Shown in pieces: positions 41,769 to 50,529 of a stretch of 64,000 nt of DNA; positions within the stretch are counted from its first letter, which is position 1; every line of letters begins with the position of its first letter. This stretch comes from Alistipes sp. (GTDB taxonomy: Bacteria; Bacteroidota; Bacteroidia; Bacteroidales; Rikenellaceae). A program made the position numbers and the translations under genes. The notes under the pieces were generated by a model. It had not been told where the DNA came from. It made no database searches and saw only the letters and a list, made by a program, of their open reading frames with translations. Location of the stretch: NCBI GenBank assembly GCA_020026435.1, contig JAHHQK010000001.1:1-64000 (forward strand), written 5' to 3'.

Positions 41769-44273
41769 ATGAAGCACTTATTCGTCATATTCTTGTTTTT
41801 GGGCGGATTGCTTTTGACCGATACCCCCCGCGTCGCTGCACAGAGTACTCGTGTGCGCGGTCGTGTGGTCGATGTGGATAGTGGCAAGCCGCTTCAGTTC
41901 GTGAGTGTCGTCTTTCCGGGAACAACGATCGGAATCACCACCGACGAAGAGGGGGTCTACGCTCTGGAAACCCGCGATTCGGTGTCGGAGGTGTCGGCTT
42001 CGATGGTGGGCTACGCAACGCAGAACCTCCCGGTCGTACGGCACGAATTCAATCATGTGGATTTTGAACTCAAATCCGTGGAGTTCGGCATCGACAATGT
42101 GGTCGTCACGCCCGGCAAGAACCCCGCCCACCCCATCCTGCGGGGGGTGATCCGCAATAAAAAACGAAACAATCAGGCCGAGTACGACCGTTACCGTTGC
42201 GCTACCTACACCAAGATGGAGCTGGACCTGGCCAACATCAAGAAGGAATTCCGCAGCAAGCGTCTGCAACGCAACTTCGGTTTCGTGTTCAACTATATCG
42301 ATACCTCGACTCTGACGGGCCAGCCCTACCTCCCGGCGATGATCTCCGAGACGGTGGCCGACTATTACCATAGCCGCGAACCGGCCGTCTCGCGTGAGGT
42401 GATCCGCGCCAGCCGGGTGTCGGGTGTGGAGGACAGTTTCTCGATCGCTCAGTTCACGGGCAATCTCCAGAACGACATCAATTTCTACGACAATTTCATC
42501 GAACTCTTCGAGGTGCGCTTCGCCAGCCCCCTGGCCGACGGAGGTCTGGCCTTCTATAACTATTTCCTGGTCGACAGCATGCAACTGGATGGGCGCAAGA
42601 CCTACAAGATCCGCTTCCATCCCAAACGCTTGACCTCGCCCGTGTTGGACGGTGAGGTCAACATCGACTCGGCGACCTATGCTCTTGCATCGGCTTCGGT
42701 GAGGATGCCCAAAGGGGTGAATGTCAACTGGATCAAACATCTGAGGATCGACAACTCGAACCACATGATCAACGATACCACCTGGTTTCGGAAACGGGAT
42801 CATCTCTCGGCCGAGTTTTCGATCGTAAGGCGCGATTCGTCGAAGATCCTCTCCTTTATCGGCACGCGCGAGGTGGTCTATTCCGACGTCGAGCTGGGGG
42901 CTGAGATGCCCCGCGAGGTGATCCGCATGGACAACGACGTGGTGGTCGACAACGAGGAGATCAGTCACAAGGGGGAGAGCTTCTGGGAGAAACACCGCCC
43001 CTACAAACTGAGCGAGAAGGAGCGCAACATCTACTCGATGGTCGATTCCGTCCAGCAGGTACCCCTCTACCGCAATATCTACACCATCATCAACACGCTG
43101 ATCGGCGGCTATTGGAACCGCAAGTACATTGGTTGGGGCCCCTACTACAAACTGGGCAGCTTCAACAAACTGGAGGGATTCCGCATGCAGCTCGGTGCGC
43201 GCACCACGACGGAGGTGAGCCGCAAGATCCGTCTGGGGGCCTATGTGGCCTACGGCACGCGGGACGAGGATGTGAAGGGAGGCGGAAGTGTCGAGTTGGC
43301 CTTCAACCGTCGTCTGACACGCAAGCTGACCCTCTCGGGCAGTCACGATGTCGTGCAGCTCGGTGCGGGAGAGAGTGCTCTGACGCAAAGCAACATCCTC
43401 AGCTCGATCTTCTCGCGCGGAGGCCGCCAGCGACTGTCGATGGTCAACCGTTTCGATGCCCGCTACGAGCATGAGTGGCTGCACGGATTCTCCACGACGA
43501 TAGGTACGCGCGTACAACGCATCTACGGCAACAAGTACGTTTCCCTGCTTCGGGCCGACGGGGTGGAAATGAACTCCATCGGCGACACGGAACTGCAACT
43601 CGGTCTGCGCTTCTCGCACAACGAGAAGATCTACCGCAGAACCTTCGACAAGAACTATCTCGGATCGAAATACCCGATTCTCTCGCTCGATTTCACGGCG
43701 GGTCTCAAGGGACTGCTCCATAACGATTGTGAGTATTACCGCCTGGAGGGTAGTGTGCAGTATCGGCCGAAGCTGGCTCCGATCGGTTATTCCGACATCA
43801 CGATCCAGGGCGGAAAGATCTTCGGTCGGGTACCCTACCCTTTGCTGAAACTCCACGAAGGTAACGGCACCTATTTCTATGATCCGTATGCCTTTTCGTG
43901 CATGAACTTCTACGAATTTGCCTCGGATGCCTGGGTGACCGTCTTCTATGAGCATCACTTCAACGGCTGGCTGCTGGGACGCATCCCCCTGCTCAAAAAA
44001 CTCCAGTGGCGCGAAGTGCTGGTCTGCAAGGGCGTGTGGGGTACGCTGTCGCATGAGAATGACGGCTCGATGGCGGGTACGGCGGCCCGACTGCTCTTCC
44101 CCGAGGGAATGTCGTCGGTGAATGACCCCTATGTCGAGCTGGGATTCGGCATCGAGAATATCTTCCGCCTGTTCCGTGTCGACTGTATCTGGCGACTGAC
44201 CCATCGGAACAACAAACCGGGGCAGGATATTCAGAATTTTGCGGTCAACATGAGCGTGCAGCTCAAATTCTGA
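41769..44273 (+). CDS. Outer-membrane protein of the DUF5686/carboxypeptidase-regulatory-like family
   Basis: An 834-residue exported protein (MKHLFVIFLFLGGLLLTDTP..AAQ). Residues about 28-105 are a CarboxypepD_reg-like domain (RVRGRVVDVDSGKPLQFVSVVFPGTTIGITTDEEGVYAL). The rest matches the DUF5686 pattern: a soluble region (DRYRCATYTKMELDLANIKK) and a long C-terminal beta-barrel with alternating hydrophobic residues ending in SVQLKF, an outer-membrane C-terminal signature. The family is conserved in Bacteroidota, but its cargo or function is unknown. No SusD or TonB-box partner adjoins, so it is not a SusC transporter. Confidence 0.88.
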   Translation: MKHLFVIFLFLGGLLLTDTPRVAAQSTRVRGRVVDVDSGKPLQFVSVVFPGTTIGITTDEEGVYALETRDSVSEVSASMVGYATQNLPVVRHEFNHVDFELKSVEFGIDNVVVTPGKNPAHPILRGVIRNKKRNNQAEYDRYRCATYTKMELDLANIKKEFRSKRLQRNFGFVFNYIDTSTLTGQPYLPAMISETVADYYHSREPAVSREVIRASRVSGVEDSFSIAQFTGNLQNDINFYDNFIELFEVRFASPLADGGLAFYNYFLVDSMQLDGRKTYKIRFHPKRLTSPVLDGEVNIDSATYALASASVRMPKGVNVNWIKHLRIDNSNHMINDTTWFRKRDHLSAEFSIVRRDSSKILSFIGTREVVYSDVELGAEMPREVIRMDNDVVVDNEEISHKGESFWEKHRPYKLSEKERNIYSMVDSVQQVPLYRNIYTIINTLIGGYWNRKYIGWGPYYKLGSFNKLEGFRMQLGARTTTEVSRKIRLGAYVAYGTRDEDVKGGGSVELAFNRRLTRKLTLSGSHDVVQLGAGESALTQSNILSSIFSRGGRQRLSMVNRFDARYEHEWLHGFSTTIGTRVQRIYGNKYVSLLRADGVEMNSIGDTELQLGLRFSHNEKIYRRTFDKNYLGSKYPILSLDFTAGLKGLLHNDCEYYRLEGSVQYRPKLAPIGYSDITIQGGKIFGRVPYPLLKLHEGNGTYFYDPYAFSCMNFYEFASDAWVTVFYEHHFNGWLLGRIPLLKKLQWREVLVCKGVWGTLSHENDGSMAGTAARLLFPEGMSSVNDPYVELGFGIENIFRLFRVDCIWRLTHRNNKPGQDIQNFAVNMSVQLKF

Positions 44274-44466
44274 CGGGAGGGGACAATTCCATCCGCAGGA
44301 ATCGCCCCGGGGGGAGTATCTGCGCGCGTGGGTATTATATAATAGAATGTAGTGCCGATACGATGGTTCGGGCGTATTCCCTTGATCCGATAAAGGAGTG
44401 TCTTTGTCCTCGGTTCCAATGGGGTTGGCGGGCGGAGACAGTCTACTGCGAAAATACGGCTTTTCA

Positions 44467-44498
44467 TTTGGCTCGGCGTCCGACTTTTAATACCTTTG
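44467..44498 (+). promoter_or_regulatory. Promoter of the HAD phosphatase gene
   Basis: TTTG at 44467-44470, 20-base spacer, TACCTTTG at 44491-44498: a full consensus match. The preceding 190 bases after the DUF5686 stop show no gene or clear terminator. Confidence 0.75.
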
Positions 44499-44570
44499 CC
44501 ATTTCGGGGGCACTGGAGACAGAGATCCCTCCATCGGAAGAATACATGAAGAATAAATTTAAAACAGAAT

Positions 44571-45230
44571 ATGATAAAAGCAGCAATATTTGATATGGAC
44601 GGCACCCTGGTGGACAATACCCGGATGCACATCCGCGCATTTGAAATCTTTTGCGAGCGCTACGGCGTGACGGATTGGCAGGAGAAACTCCACAGTGCCT
44701 TCGGCATGGGCAATGACGACATTATGAGCTTGCTCATGCCCGAGGAGGTGATTCGCGAAAAGGGTATGCGGGCTCTGGCCGAGGAGAAGGAAGCCGTCTA
44801 TCGAGAGATCTATGCTCCGACGATCAAGCCCGTGGACGGACTGGTCGGACTGCTGGAGCGTTTGCAGCAGGCTGGAATCCGCTGTGGTGTCGGTTCGTCG
44901 GCATGCCGCACCAATGTCGATTTCGTGCTGGAGAAGTGCGGCATCGGCCGCTTCTTCGAGTCGGTGGTCTGCGGCGATATGGTCACGCGCTGTAAACCCG
45001 ACCCCGAGATCTATCTCAAGGCAGCCGAGTCGCTGGGCGTGACTCCCGGGGAGTGCATCATTTTCGAGGATGCCAAGGCCGGTATCGAGTCGGCCTCCCG
45101 TGCCGGAGCCGGTCATATCGTGGCTTTGGCCACGACGCTCGACCGTGAGACGATCGCCTCGCTGGGAATGGCCGACCGCATTGTCGACACCTATTGCGAT
45201 CTGGAGGATATCGACGATATTTTGGCGTAG
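44571..45230 (+). CDS. HAD-superfamily phosphatase, beta-phosphoglucomutase-like
   Basis: A 219-residue HAD protein. Motif I FDMDGTLVDN holds the nucleophile Asp, the helical cap follows (HSAFGMGNDDIMSLLMPEEV), motif II is GVGSSACR, motif III the Lys in TRCKPDPEIYLKAAESLG, and motif IV EDAKAGIESASRAGA. CKPDPEIY and EDAKAGIESA are typical of beta-phosphoglucomutase/GPP-type enzymes, but the cap does not allow a substrate to be named. It is monocistronic with a strong promoter. Confidence 0.93.
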   Translation: MIKAAIFDMDGTLVDNTRMHIRAFEIFCERYGVTDWQEKLHSAFGMGNDDIMSLLMPEEVIREKGMRALAEEKEAVYREIYAPTIKPVDGLVGLLERLQQAGIRCGVGSSACRTNVDFVLEKCGIGRFFESVVCGDMVTRCKPDPEIYLKAAESLGVTPGECIIFEDAKAGIESASRAGAGHIVALATTLDRETIASLGMADRIVDTYCDLEDIDDILA

Positions 45231-45308
45231 TAACGGCTCTCAATCTGCGGATAAAGGCTTTGGAAAAAGGTTTTGTGTTAAGAAAATATTAAGCGAATTG
45301 GTCTCGGA

Positions 45309-45341
45309 TTTGCCGTTTTGTCGGAATAAATTGTATATTTG
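45309..45341 (+). promoter_or_regulatory. Promoter of the envelope operon 45383-48843
   Basis: TTTG at 45309-45312, 21-base spacer, TATATTTG at 45334-45341. The first gene starts 41 bases downstream of the box. Confidence 0.7.
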
Positions 45342-45382
45342 CACCGATTTGTTTCCCCAAGAACTTAATAAATCAAGAAACG

Positions 45383-45901
45383 ATGAAGATGAAAATTGTT
45401 GTTACCTTGGCGGCTTTGGCCATGAGTGCCATGAGCGCATTTGCTCAGGAGGATCTTCCGCGTAAGGTCTCCAATGTCGATTTGCAGACGTTGGACAAGC
45501 AGGCTACACAGCTTCCCTGCTACGGAGAAAAGAACCTGTTGATCTTTTATGTAGACCCCGATAAACACAAACAAAACGAGGACTTTACGATCGAACTGGA
45601 GGAGAACCACCGTGCCACAAGTCCCAACATCCTGGGTTTCGGTGTGCTGAACCTCAAGGATACGTGGCTGCCCAACGGCGTGATCCGCAGCATGGCCCGC
45701 AAGCGTACCGAGAAGAACGGTGCTTTGGTGATTGCCGACCCCAATCATGCGCTGAGCAACGGCTGGGATTTGGGTAACTGCAACAACCAGTTCGTCCTGC
45801 TGTTTATCGACAAGGAGGGCCAGTTGGTCTTTATGCGTAAGGGAGAACTTACGGAGCAGGACAAGGCCGATTTCTATGAGATGATCGAGAAGTATAAATA
45901 A
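45383..45901 (+). CDS. Exported thioredoxin-fold (YtfJ-like) protein
   Basis: A 172-residue protein with a signal peptide (MKMKIVVTLAALAMSAMSAFA/QED). The mature part opens LPRKVSNVDLQTLDKQATQLPCYGEKNLLIFYVDPDKHKQN, a thioredoxin-like beta-alpha-beta with no CxxC; only one Cys occupies the region. IADPNHALSNGWDLGNCNNQFVLLFIDKEGQLVFMRKGEL resembles YtfJ-type periplasmic proteins. A dithiol oxidoreductase role is therefore doubtful. It is first in a three-gene operon, 23 bases before the Omp85-like gene. Confidence 0.8.
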   Translation: MKMKIVVTLAALAMSAMSAFAQEDLPRKVSNVDLQTLDKQATQLPCYGEKNLLIFYVDPDKHKQNEDFTIELEENHRATSPNILGFGVLNLKDTWLPNGVIRSMARKRTEKNGALVIADPNHALSNGWDLGNCNNQFVLLFIDKEGQLVFMRKGELTEQDKADFYEMIEKYK

Positions 45902-45924
45902 AAATTTCCCGACAGATAACCTTT

Positions 45925-47136
45925 ATGTTTCGCCAAATATTGATCCTTGCAGGTGTCTTTTTCCTTTGGGGTGAGGCGCGGGCTCAGGAACAGATTGTCG
46001 TCCGCGAGGGTGATACATTACGTTATTCTTATACGCCCATAGCGCAGAATGATCCCCTTCTTACAGGCTCGAAACCCCGTAAGAAGGGTTTCTTGCGTAG
46101 AGTGGCCGAATATTACGAGAAGGCGAATGTCGATCATACATTCGAGAAGAAGATGGATTTCACGTTTGCCGGAGGTTTGGGTTATTCCAAGAATACGCAC
46201 GTGACCTTTGCGGTGATGGCCGTGGGGCTTTACCGTGTGGACCGCACCGATTCGGTGACGCCTCCGTCGGATTTGACGATCTTCGCCAATGCGTCGGTCA
46301 TCGGATTCTACGGCTTCGGAGTGAGGGGCAACACCTTTCTGAACCGTAACCGCCATCGGATCGGCTATACGGCCGATTTCGTGTCGTCGCCCCGCGATAT
46401 GTGGGGTGTGGGCTATGAGGCCGGACGCCATAATCCCGAATGCGCCTACATCGAGAAGAGCTACCGCCTGGGATTGACCTACCTCTACCGTGTCTTGCCG
46501 TCGACTTATGTCGGTGCCACGCTCAATTTCAACCACACGCGCGGCCGTAGCTTTGACCACATGGAGTATATCGGTGAGGAGCGTTGCCAATATACGGCTA
46601 CGGGTATCGGCGCCGTCCTGGAATACGACACGCGCGATGCCGCGATGGCTCCCCAGCGTGGCATTTATCTGAGTCTTAGGGAGATGTTCTTCGCCAAGGG
46701 ACTCGGATCCTGTCCCCGCTCGATCTGGAGGACGAACCTCATGGCCGACTTTTTCCAGAGTCTGTGGTCGGGAGCGGTTCTGGCAACGGACCTCTACGCC
46801 GAATTCAACAGCGAGGGTACGCCCTGGACGATGCTGGCCCGTATGGGCGGGTCGTTCCGCATGAGGGGCTACTACGAGGGACGTTACGCCGACCGCGACA
46901 TGATCACCTTGCAGGTGGAACTGCGTCAGAGGATCTGGCGCAGGATCGGCTGCACGGTGTGGGCCGGCGGCGGCAACGTATTCCCGAGCCTGAGCCGGTT
47001 TGACTGGTCGAAGACCCTGCCCAACTACGGCATAGGCTTGAGATGGGAGCTGAAGAAAAGGATGAATGTCCGCATGGACTATGGATTCGGAAAGGATACG
47101 AATGGATTTATGCTTAATATCAATGAGGCTTTTTAG
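45925..47136 (+). CDS. Omp85-superfamily outer-membrane beta-barrel without POTRA domains
   Basis: A 403-residue exported protein (MFRQILILAGVFFLWGEARA/QE). After a short basic region (KPRKKGFLRRVAEYYEKANVDHTFEKKMDFTFAGGLGYS), the whole protein is amphipathic beta-strand ending FMLNINEAF. MGGSFRMRGYYEGRYADRDMI is equivalent to the VRGF/Y lid-lock motif of surface-antigen/BamA barrels. With 403 residues, there is no room for POTRA repeats. Barrels of this kind are found beside secreted or lipid-modifying proteins in the phylum; the substrate is unknown. It is 3 bases before the EptA-like gene. Confidence 0.85.
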   Translation: MFRQILILAGVFFLWGEARAQEQIVVREGDTLRYSYTPIAQNDPLLTGSKPRKKGFLRRVAEYYEKANVDHTFEKKMDFTFAGGLGYSKNTHVTFAVMAVGLYRVDRTDSVTPPSDLTIFANASVIGFYGFGVRGNTFLNRNRHRIGYTADFVSSPRDMWGVGYEAGRHNPECAYIEKSYRLGLTYLYRVLPSTYVGATLNFNHTRGRSFDHMEYIGEERCQYTATGIGAVLEYDTRDAAMAPQRGIYLSLREMFFAKGLGSCPRSIWRTNLMADFFQSLWSGAVLATDLYAEFNSEGTPWTMLARMGGSFRMRGYYEGRYADRDMITLQVELRQRIWRRIGCTVWAGGGNVFPSLSRFDWSKTLPNYGIGLRWELKKRMNVRMDYGFGKDTNGFMLNINEAF

Positions 47137-47139
47137 TTT

Positions 47140-48843
47140 ATGAATATGAATGAAACACAAGATTGCGAAATGAAGTCTCGGCGTTTTTCTAAACTGTTGA
47201 TTCTTTATTTTGCCTTGGCGACAATGGTCCCCAACGTGGGGCTGGCCTACACCGAGGGCTATACGGTGTGGAGCATCCTGTCGCTGCTGCTTATCCCGCT
47301 GGGATGCTATCTGATGTCGGCGGTGCTAATGCGCCGTTCGGGTGTGATGATCTGGGTGATGTTCCCCTTCATCTTCCTGGCGGCCTTCCAGATCGTGTTG
47401 CTCTACCTGTTTGGCAACTCGGTCATTGCCACCGATATGTTCACCAATGTGCTGACGACCAATCCCGGTGAAGCCGGTGAACTTTTGGCCAACATCTATC
47501 CTTCGGTGATCCTGGTCTGCGTACTTTACCTGCCGTTGCTGTGGATGGCCACACGCGAGATCATGCATCACCGCATGATCGACTGTGCCGACCGCAAGCA
47601 GATCGGAGGGGTGGGTCTGGCGGTGCTGGCGGTGGGTCTTGTGACCCTGTGGCCGGCCTATCGGGTCAGCGAGGACAAGCATGTGTTGCGCAATGAGGTC
47701 TTCCCGTTCAATGCCCTTTATAATATTAAGGTGTGTGCTTCGGAATACCGCAAGATGGTGCGCTTCGAGACCACGTCTCGCGATTTCAGCTATGAGGCCC
47801 GCCGCACGGCCGATGCCGACGAACGTGAGATCTTTGTCTATGTCATCGGCGAGGCTTCGCGAGCCATGAACTGGCAGGTGTTCGGTTACGGACGCGAGAC
47901 GAATCCCCGCCTGTCGCAGGGTATCGACGGATTGGTGCTTTTCAGCGATATGCTGACCCAAAGCAACACGACGCACAAGAGCGTGCCGCTGATCCTGTCG
48001 TCGGTGGCTACCGACGAACACGAAGAGCTGTATCGCCGTTCGGGTTTGCCCGAATTGTTTAACGAGGCGGGCTTCGAGACGTGGTTTATCTCCAACCAGT
48101 CGCCCCAGGGTGCCATGATCGACAAACTGGCCCACGATGCACAACACATTGTCTATGTGCCGTTGCCGCGCCACGATATGCAGATGCTCGACATGATGTG
48201 CGAGGCGATCTCAAAGAGTACGGCCCGCAAGATGCTGTTCGTGCTCCACTGCTACGGTTCGCACTTCAGCTACCACCAGCGTTATCCGCGTGAGTTTGCC
48301 CACTTCATACCCGACGACGATGTAGCCATCTCGGCCGAGCACATGGACAAGCTGCGCAATGCCTATGATAATTCGGTGCGTTATACGGATCATTTCCTGG
48401 CCGAGACGATCGCCTATCTCGAATCCCTGGATCAGACTTCGTCGGCCCTGCTCTACTGCGCCGATCACGGCGAGGATCTCCAGGACGATGAGCGTCAGCG
48501 TTTCCTCCACGCCTCCCCCACCACTACGGCCTATCAGCTCTATGTGGCTTCGCTGGCCTGGTTCTCGGAGGACTACCGCACGAATTTCCCCGAGAAATAC
48601 GCCGCCGCCGTCCGCAATGCCGATGCTCCGGCCACGACCCACGCTTTGTTCCATACGATGGCCGACATGGCATCGATCGAGGGACGTTTTGTGGATTACG
48701 GGGTGTCGCTGGTCAACGACCGCTTCGACCGCAAGGCTCCGCGCCGCTATCTGAACGACCACAACGAGGCTGTTCCCTATCGTAAGACGGGCCTCAAGAA
48801 ACAGGATATGGAGGTATTCCGAAAACTCGGCATCGAGCTTTGA
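47140..48843 (+). CDS. Phosphoethanolamine transferase, EptA/CptA (sulfatase-fold)
   Basis: A 567-residue inner-membrane enzyme. Five hydrophobic segments lie in residues about 18-175 (LLILYFALATMVPNVGL, ILSLLLIPLGCYLMSA, MIWVMFPFIFLAAFQIVLLYLF, SVILVCVLYLPLLWMA, VGLAVLAVGLVTLWPAY), followed by a periplasmic domain with VYVIGEASRAMNWQVFGYGRETNP, TQSNTTHKSVPLILS with the nucleophile Thr, and YCADHGEDLQDD for Zn. It transfers phosphoethanolamine from PE to a lipid A or core phosphate, which usually lowers polymyxin binding. An alternative start at 47170 is possible. Confidence 0.93.
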   Translation: MNMNETQDCEMKSRRFSKLLILYFALATMVPNVGLAYTEGYTVWSILSLLLIPLGCYLMSAVLMRRSGVMIWVMFPFIFLAAFQIVLLYLFGNSVIATDMFTNVLTTNPGEAGELLANIYPSVILVCVLYLPLLWMATREIMHHRMIDCADRKQIGGVGLAVLAVGLVTLWPAYRVSEDKHVLRNEVFPFNALYNIKVCASEYRKMVRFETTSRDFSYEARRTADADEREIFVYVIGEASRAMNWQVFGYGRETNPRLSQGIDGLVLFSDMLTQSNTTHKSVPLILSSVATDEHEELYRRSGLPELFNEAGFETWFISNQSPQGAMIDKLAHDAQHIVYVPLPRHDMQMLDMMCEAISKSTARKMLFVLHCYGSHFSYHQRYPREFAHFIPDDDVAISAEHMDKLRNAYDNSVRYTDHFLAETIAYLESLDQTSSALLYCADHGEDLQDDERQRFLHASPTTTAYQLYVASLAWFSEDYRTNFPEKYAAAVRNADAPATTHALFHTMADMASIEGRFVDYGVSLVNDRFDRKAPRRYLNDHNEAVPYRKTGLKKQDMEVFRKLGIEL

Positions 48844-48869
48844 TCCTCCCCACCGTTTCCCGGGAAAGA

Positions 48870-48922
48870 CAACACCTCCAGATGATCCTTTGCAAGGGAT
48901 TGTCCGAAGGTGTTGCCGTTTT
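48870..48922 (+). terminator. Probable terminator after the EptA operon
   Basis: CAACACCT (48870-48877) pairs with AGGTGTTG (48908-48915) with an inner CCTTTGCAAGG hairpin, followed by CCGTTTT; the T tract is short. Confidence 0.55.
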
Positions 48923-49026
48923 GTGAGTAAGACAAATTTCGGGTTTGATTCCACCTCCGGGGAAGAATTGTCCGTAAGTAGGAAAGTTCCACATCAGAGA
49001 TGGATATATCCCGAGAGATGGGAACA

Positions 49027-49064
49027 CAAAAAAACCGATGCCTTGTGGAGCATCGGTTTTTCCC
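49027..49064. terminator. Terminator of the histone-like gene
   Basis: AAAACCGATGC (49031-49041) pairs with GCATCGGTTTT (49050-49060), with A/T runs on both sides; it can work on the minus strand and on the plus strand. Confidence 0.88.
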
Positions 49065-49079
49065 TTTTTGTCGAAGGAA

Positions 49080-49253
49080 TTATTTCGCAGCCTCTACAGA
49101 AACTTTGCGGAACTCCTTCATGAGTTTCGAAATCTCGAGAGCGGATTTACGGGCACGAGTACCAGCGGCCTTGTTGCCTTTTTCCACCTGAGCAGCAGCA
49201 TTCTCTGCAAATACTTCGAACTCGGCGTTGATTTTTTCTACTAATTCTTTCAT
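49080..49253 (-). CDS. Histone H1-like (Hc1-type) nucleoid protein, 57 aa
   Basis: A short gene reading MKELVEKINAEFEVFAENAA, then QVEKGNKAAGTRARKSALEI, ending SKLMKEFRKVSVEAAK. This 57-residue, Lys/Ala-rich, two-helix sequence is the Hc1-type histone-like protein conserved in Bacteroidales. It probably binds DNA non-specifically and helps pack the nucleoid. It has its own -7 box and terminator and lies on the opposite strand to both neighbours. Confidence 0.88.
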   Translation of the reverse strand: MKELVEKINAEFEVFAENAAAQVEKGNKAAGTRARKSALEISKLMKEFRKVSVEAAK

Positions 49254-49285
49254 GTTTGCTTAACATTTGGGGTTATTACCATGGG

Positions 49286-49293
49286 CAAAGATA
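49286..49293 (-). promoter_or_regulatory. Promoter -7 box of the histone-like gene
   Basis: TATCTTTG on the minus strand, 33 bases before the ATG; TTTG occurs 17 bases further upstream, a shorter spacing than usual. Confidence 0.55.
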
Positions 49294-49415
49294 ACAATTT
49301 TCTTGAACCGCAAATACTTCAAAAGGCAAAAACATGAAAAAAACTCGAAAAAAGCAGTAAATCGTTCCGAAAAGGTATGTTTTTTGCCTCTTAGATAGGT
49401 CTAAAACATAAGATT

Positions 49416-50525
49416 ATGATCGGATTTTTCAGTGTAATTCTCTTGGGCGGCCTCCTGTTGAGCGGCTGTCAGAAGCGGGCGGAACAGCCCTCGGGGAAGA
49501 TCCTCGAGGTCAAGGTCGCCGAAGTCAAGGTGGAGGATGTGCCTTCGCGGATGAACTTTATCGGGACTCTGTCCAGCAATTTCGATGCGGTGATCCAGCC
49601 GCGGGTCAACGGCTTCCTCTCCTCGAAGCAGTATTCCAACGGAATGCCGGTCCGCAAGGGCGATCTGCTCTTCACGATCGACCCCTCGCAGCTCTCCACC
49701 ACGCAGTATTCGGCCGAGGCGGCTTTGGAGTCGGCGCGTGCCAACCTCTCCGAGGCAAGGAGCAACTACGAACGGGCCGTACCTTTGGCGGGCATTGCGG
49801 CCATCAGCCGTTCGCAACTCGACCAGTACACCGCCCAGTACAAGGCTGCCGAAGCTGCCGTGCGTTCGGCCGAGCAGCAGCTCGCCTCGGCGCGCATGGA
49901 GGTGGGCTACACCGAGCTGCGCTCCCCAATCGACGGCATTGTCGGCTCGGCGGCGGCTCATGTAGGCGATTATGTGGGTCCCGGGACGCAGTTCAACGTC
50001 TTGACCACCATCTCCAATATCGACACGGTGAGCGTCGATCTGGCCATCCCCATGACGCGCTACCTGCTGCTGGCCGCTGACCGTGCCCCCATCTACGACA
50101 ACGAAGGCCTGCTTTCGGATATTCGCCTGACGTTGGCCGACGGTACGCTCTATCCCTATGAAGGGTCATACAGCTATACGCAGAAGGACGTCACCTCGAC
50201 GATGGGAACGATCGTCGTGAGCGTCTCCTTCCCCAACCCGCACCGTGCACTCAAGCCGGGTCAGTTCGCACGCGTATCGGCCCGTGTCGGGAAGCCGCGC
50301 CGCGAGGTGGTGGTACCGCAGGAGGCCGTCCGTCAGCTCCAGAACATCAGTCTGGTGTGGGTCGTCGGGTCGGACAATACGGTCCACCCCGTGCAGGTGT
50401 TGCCGGGAATGGCCTTCGAGGGACTGTGGTGCATCGACCGGGGACTTCGTGAAGGCGACCGTGTGGTGGTGGACGGAGTGCAGAAACTGCACGAAGGCAT
50501 GAAGGTAAACCCTCAAACAAAATAG
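49416..50525 (+). CDS. RND efflux periplasmic adaptor (membrane fusion lipoprotein)
   Basis: A 369-residue adaptor with a lipoprotein signal (MIGFFSVILLGGLLLSGC, Cys18). Lipoyl half-motifs flank a coiled coil: VIQPRVNGFLSSKQYSNGMPVRKGDLLFTIDP, then AALESARANLSEARSNYERAV..AEQQLASARMEVGYTELRSPIDGIVG. The beta-barrel and membrane-proximal domains follow (LKPGQFARVSARVG). It bridges the inner-membrane pump and the outer-membrane channel. The gene leads the operon, 4 bases before the pump gene. Confidence 0.95.
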   Translation: MIGFFSVILLGGLLLSGCQKRAEQPSGKILEVKVAEVKVEDVPSRMNFIGTLSSNFDAVIQPRVNGFLSSKQYSNGMPVRKGDLLFTIDPSQLSTTQYSAEAALESARANLSEARSNYERAVPLAGIAAISRSQLDQYTAQYKAAEAAVRSAEQQLASARMEVGYTELRSPIDGIVGSAAAHVGDYVGPGTQFNVLTTISNIDTVSVDLAIPMTRYLLLAADRAPIYDNEGLLSDIRLTLADGTLYPYEGSYSYTQKDVTSTMGTIVVSVSFPNPHRALKPGQFARVSARVGKPRREVVVPQEAVRQLQNISLVWVVGSDNTVHPVQVLPGMAFEGLWCIDRGLREGDRVVVDGVQKLHEGMKVNPQTK

Positions 50526-50529
50526 GCTT

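Noticed and set aside
41778..44204. About 800-codon antisense frame opposite the DUF5686 gene
   Set aside because: His/Asp/Val-rich shadow without start context or domain.
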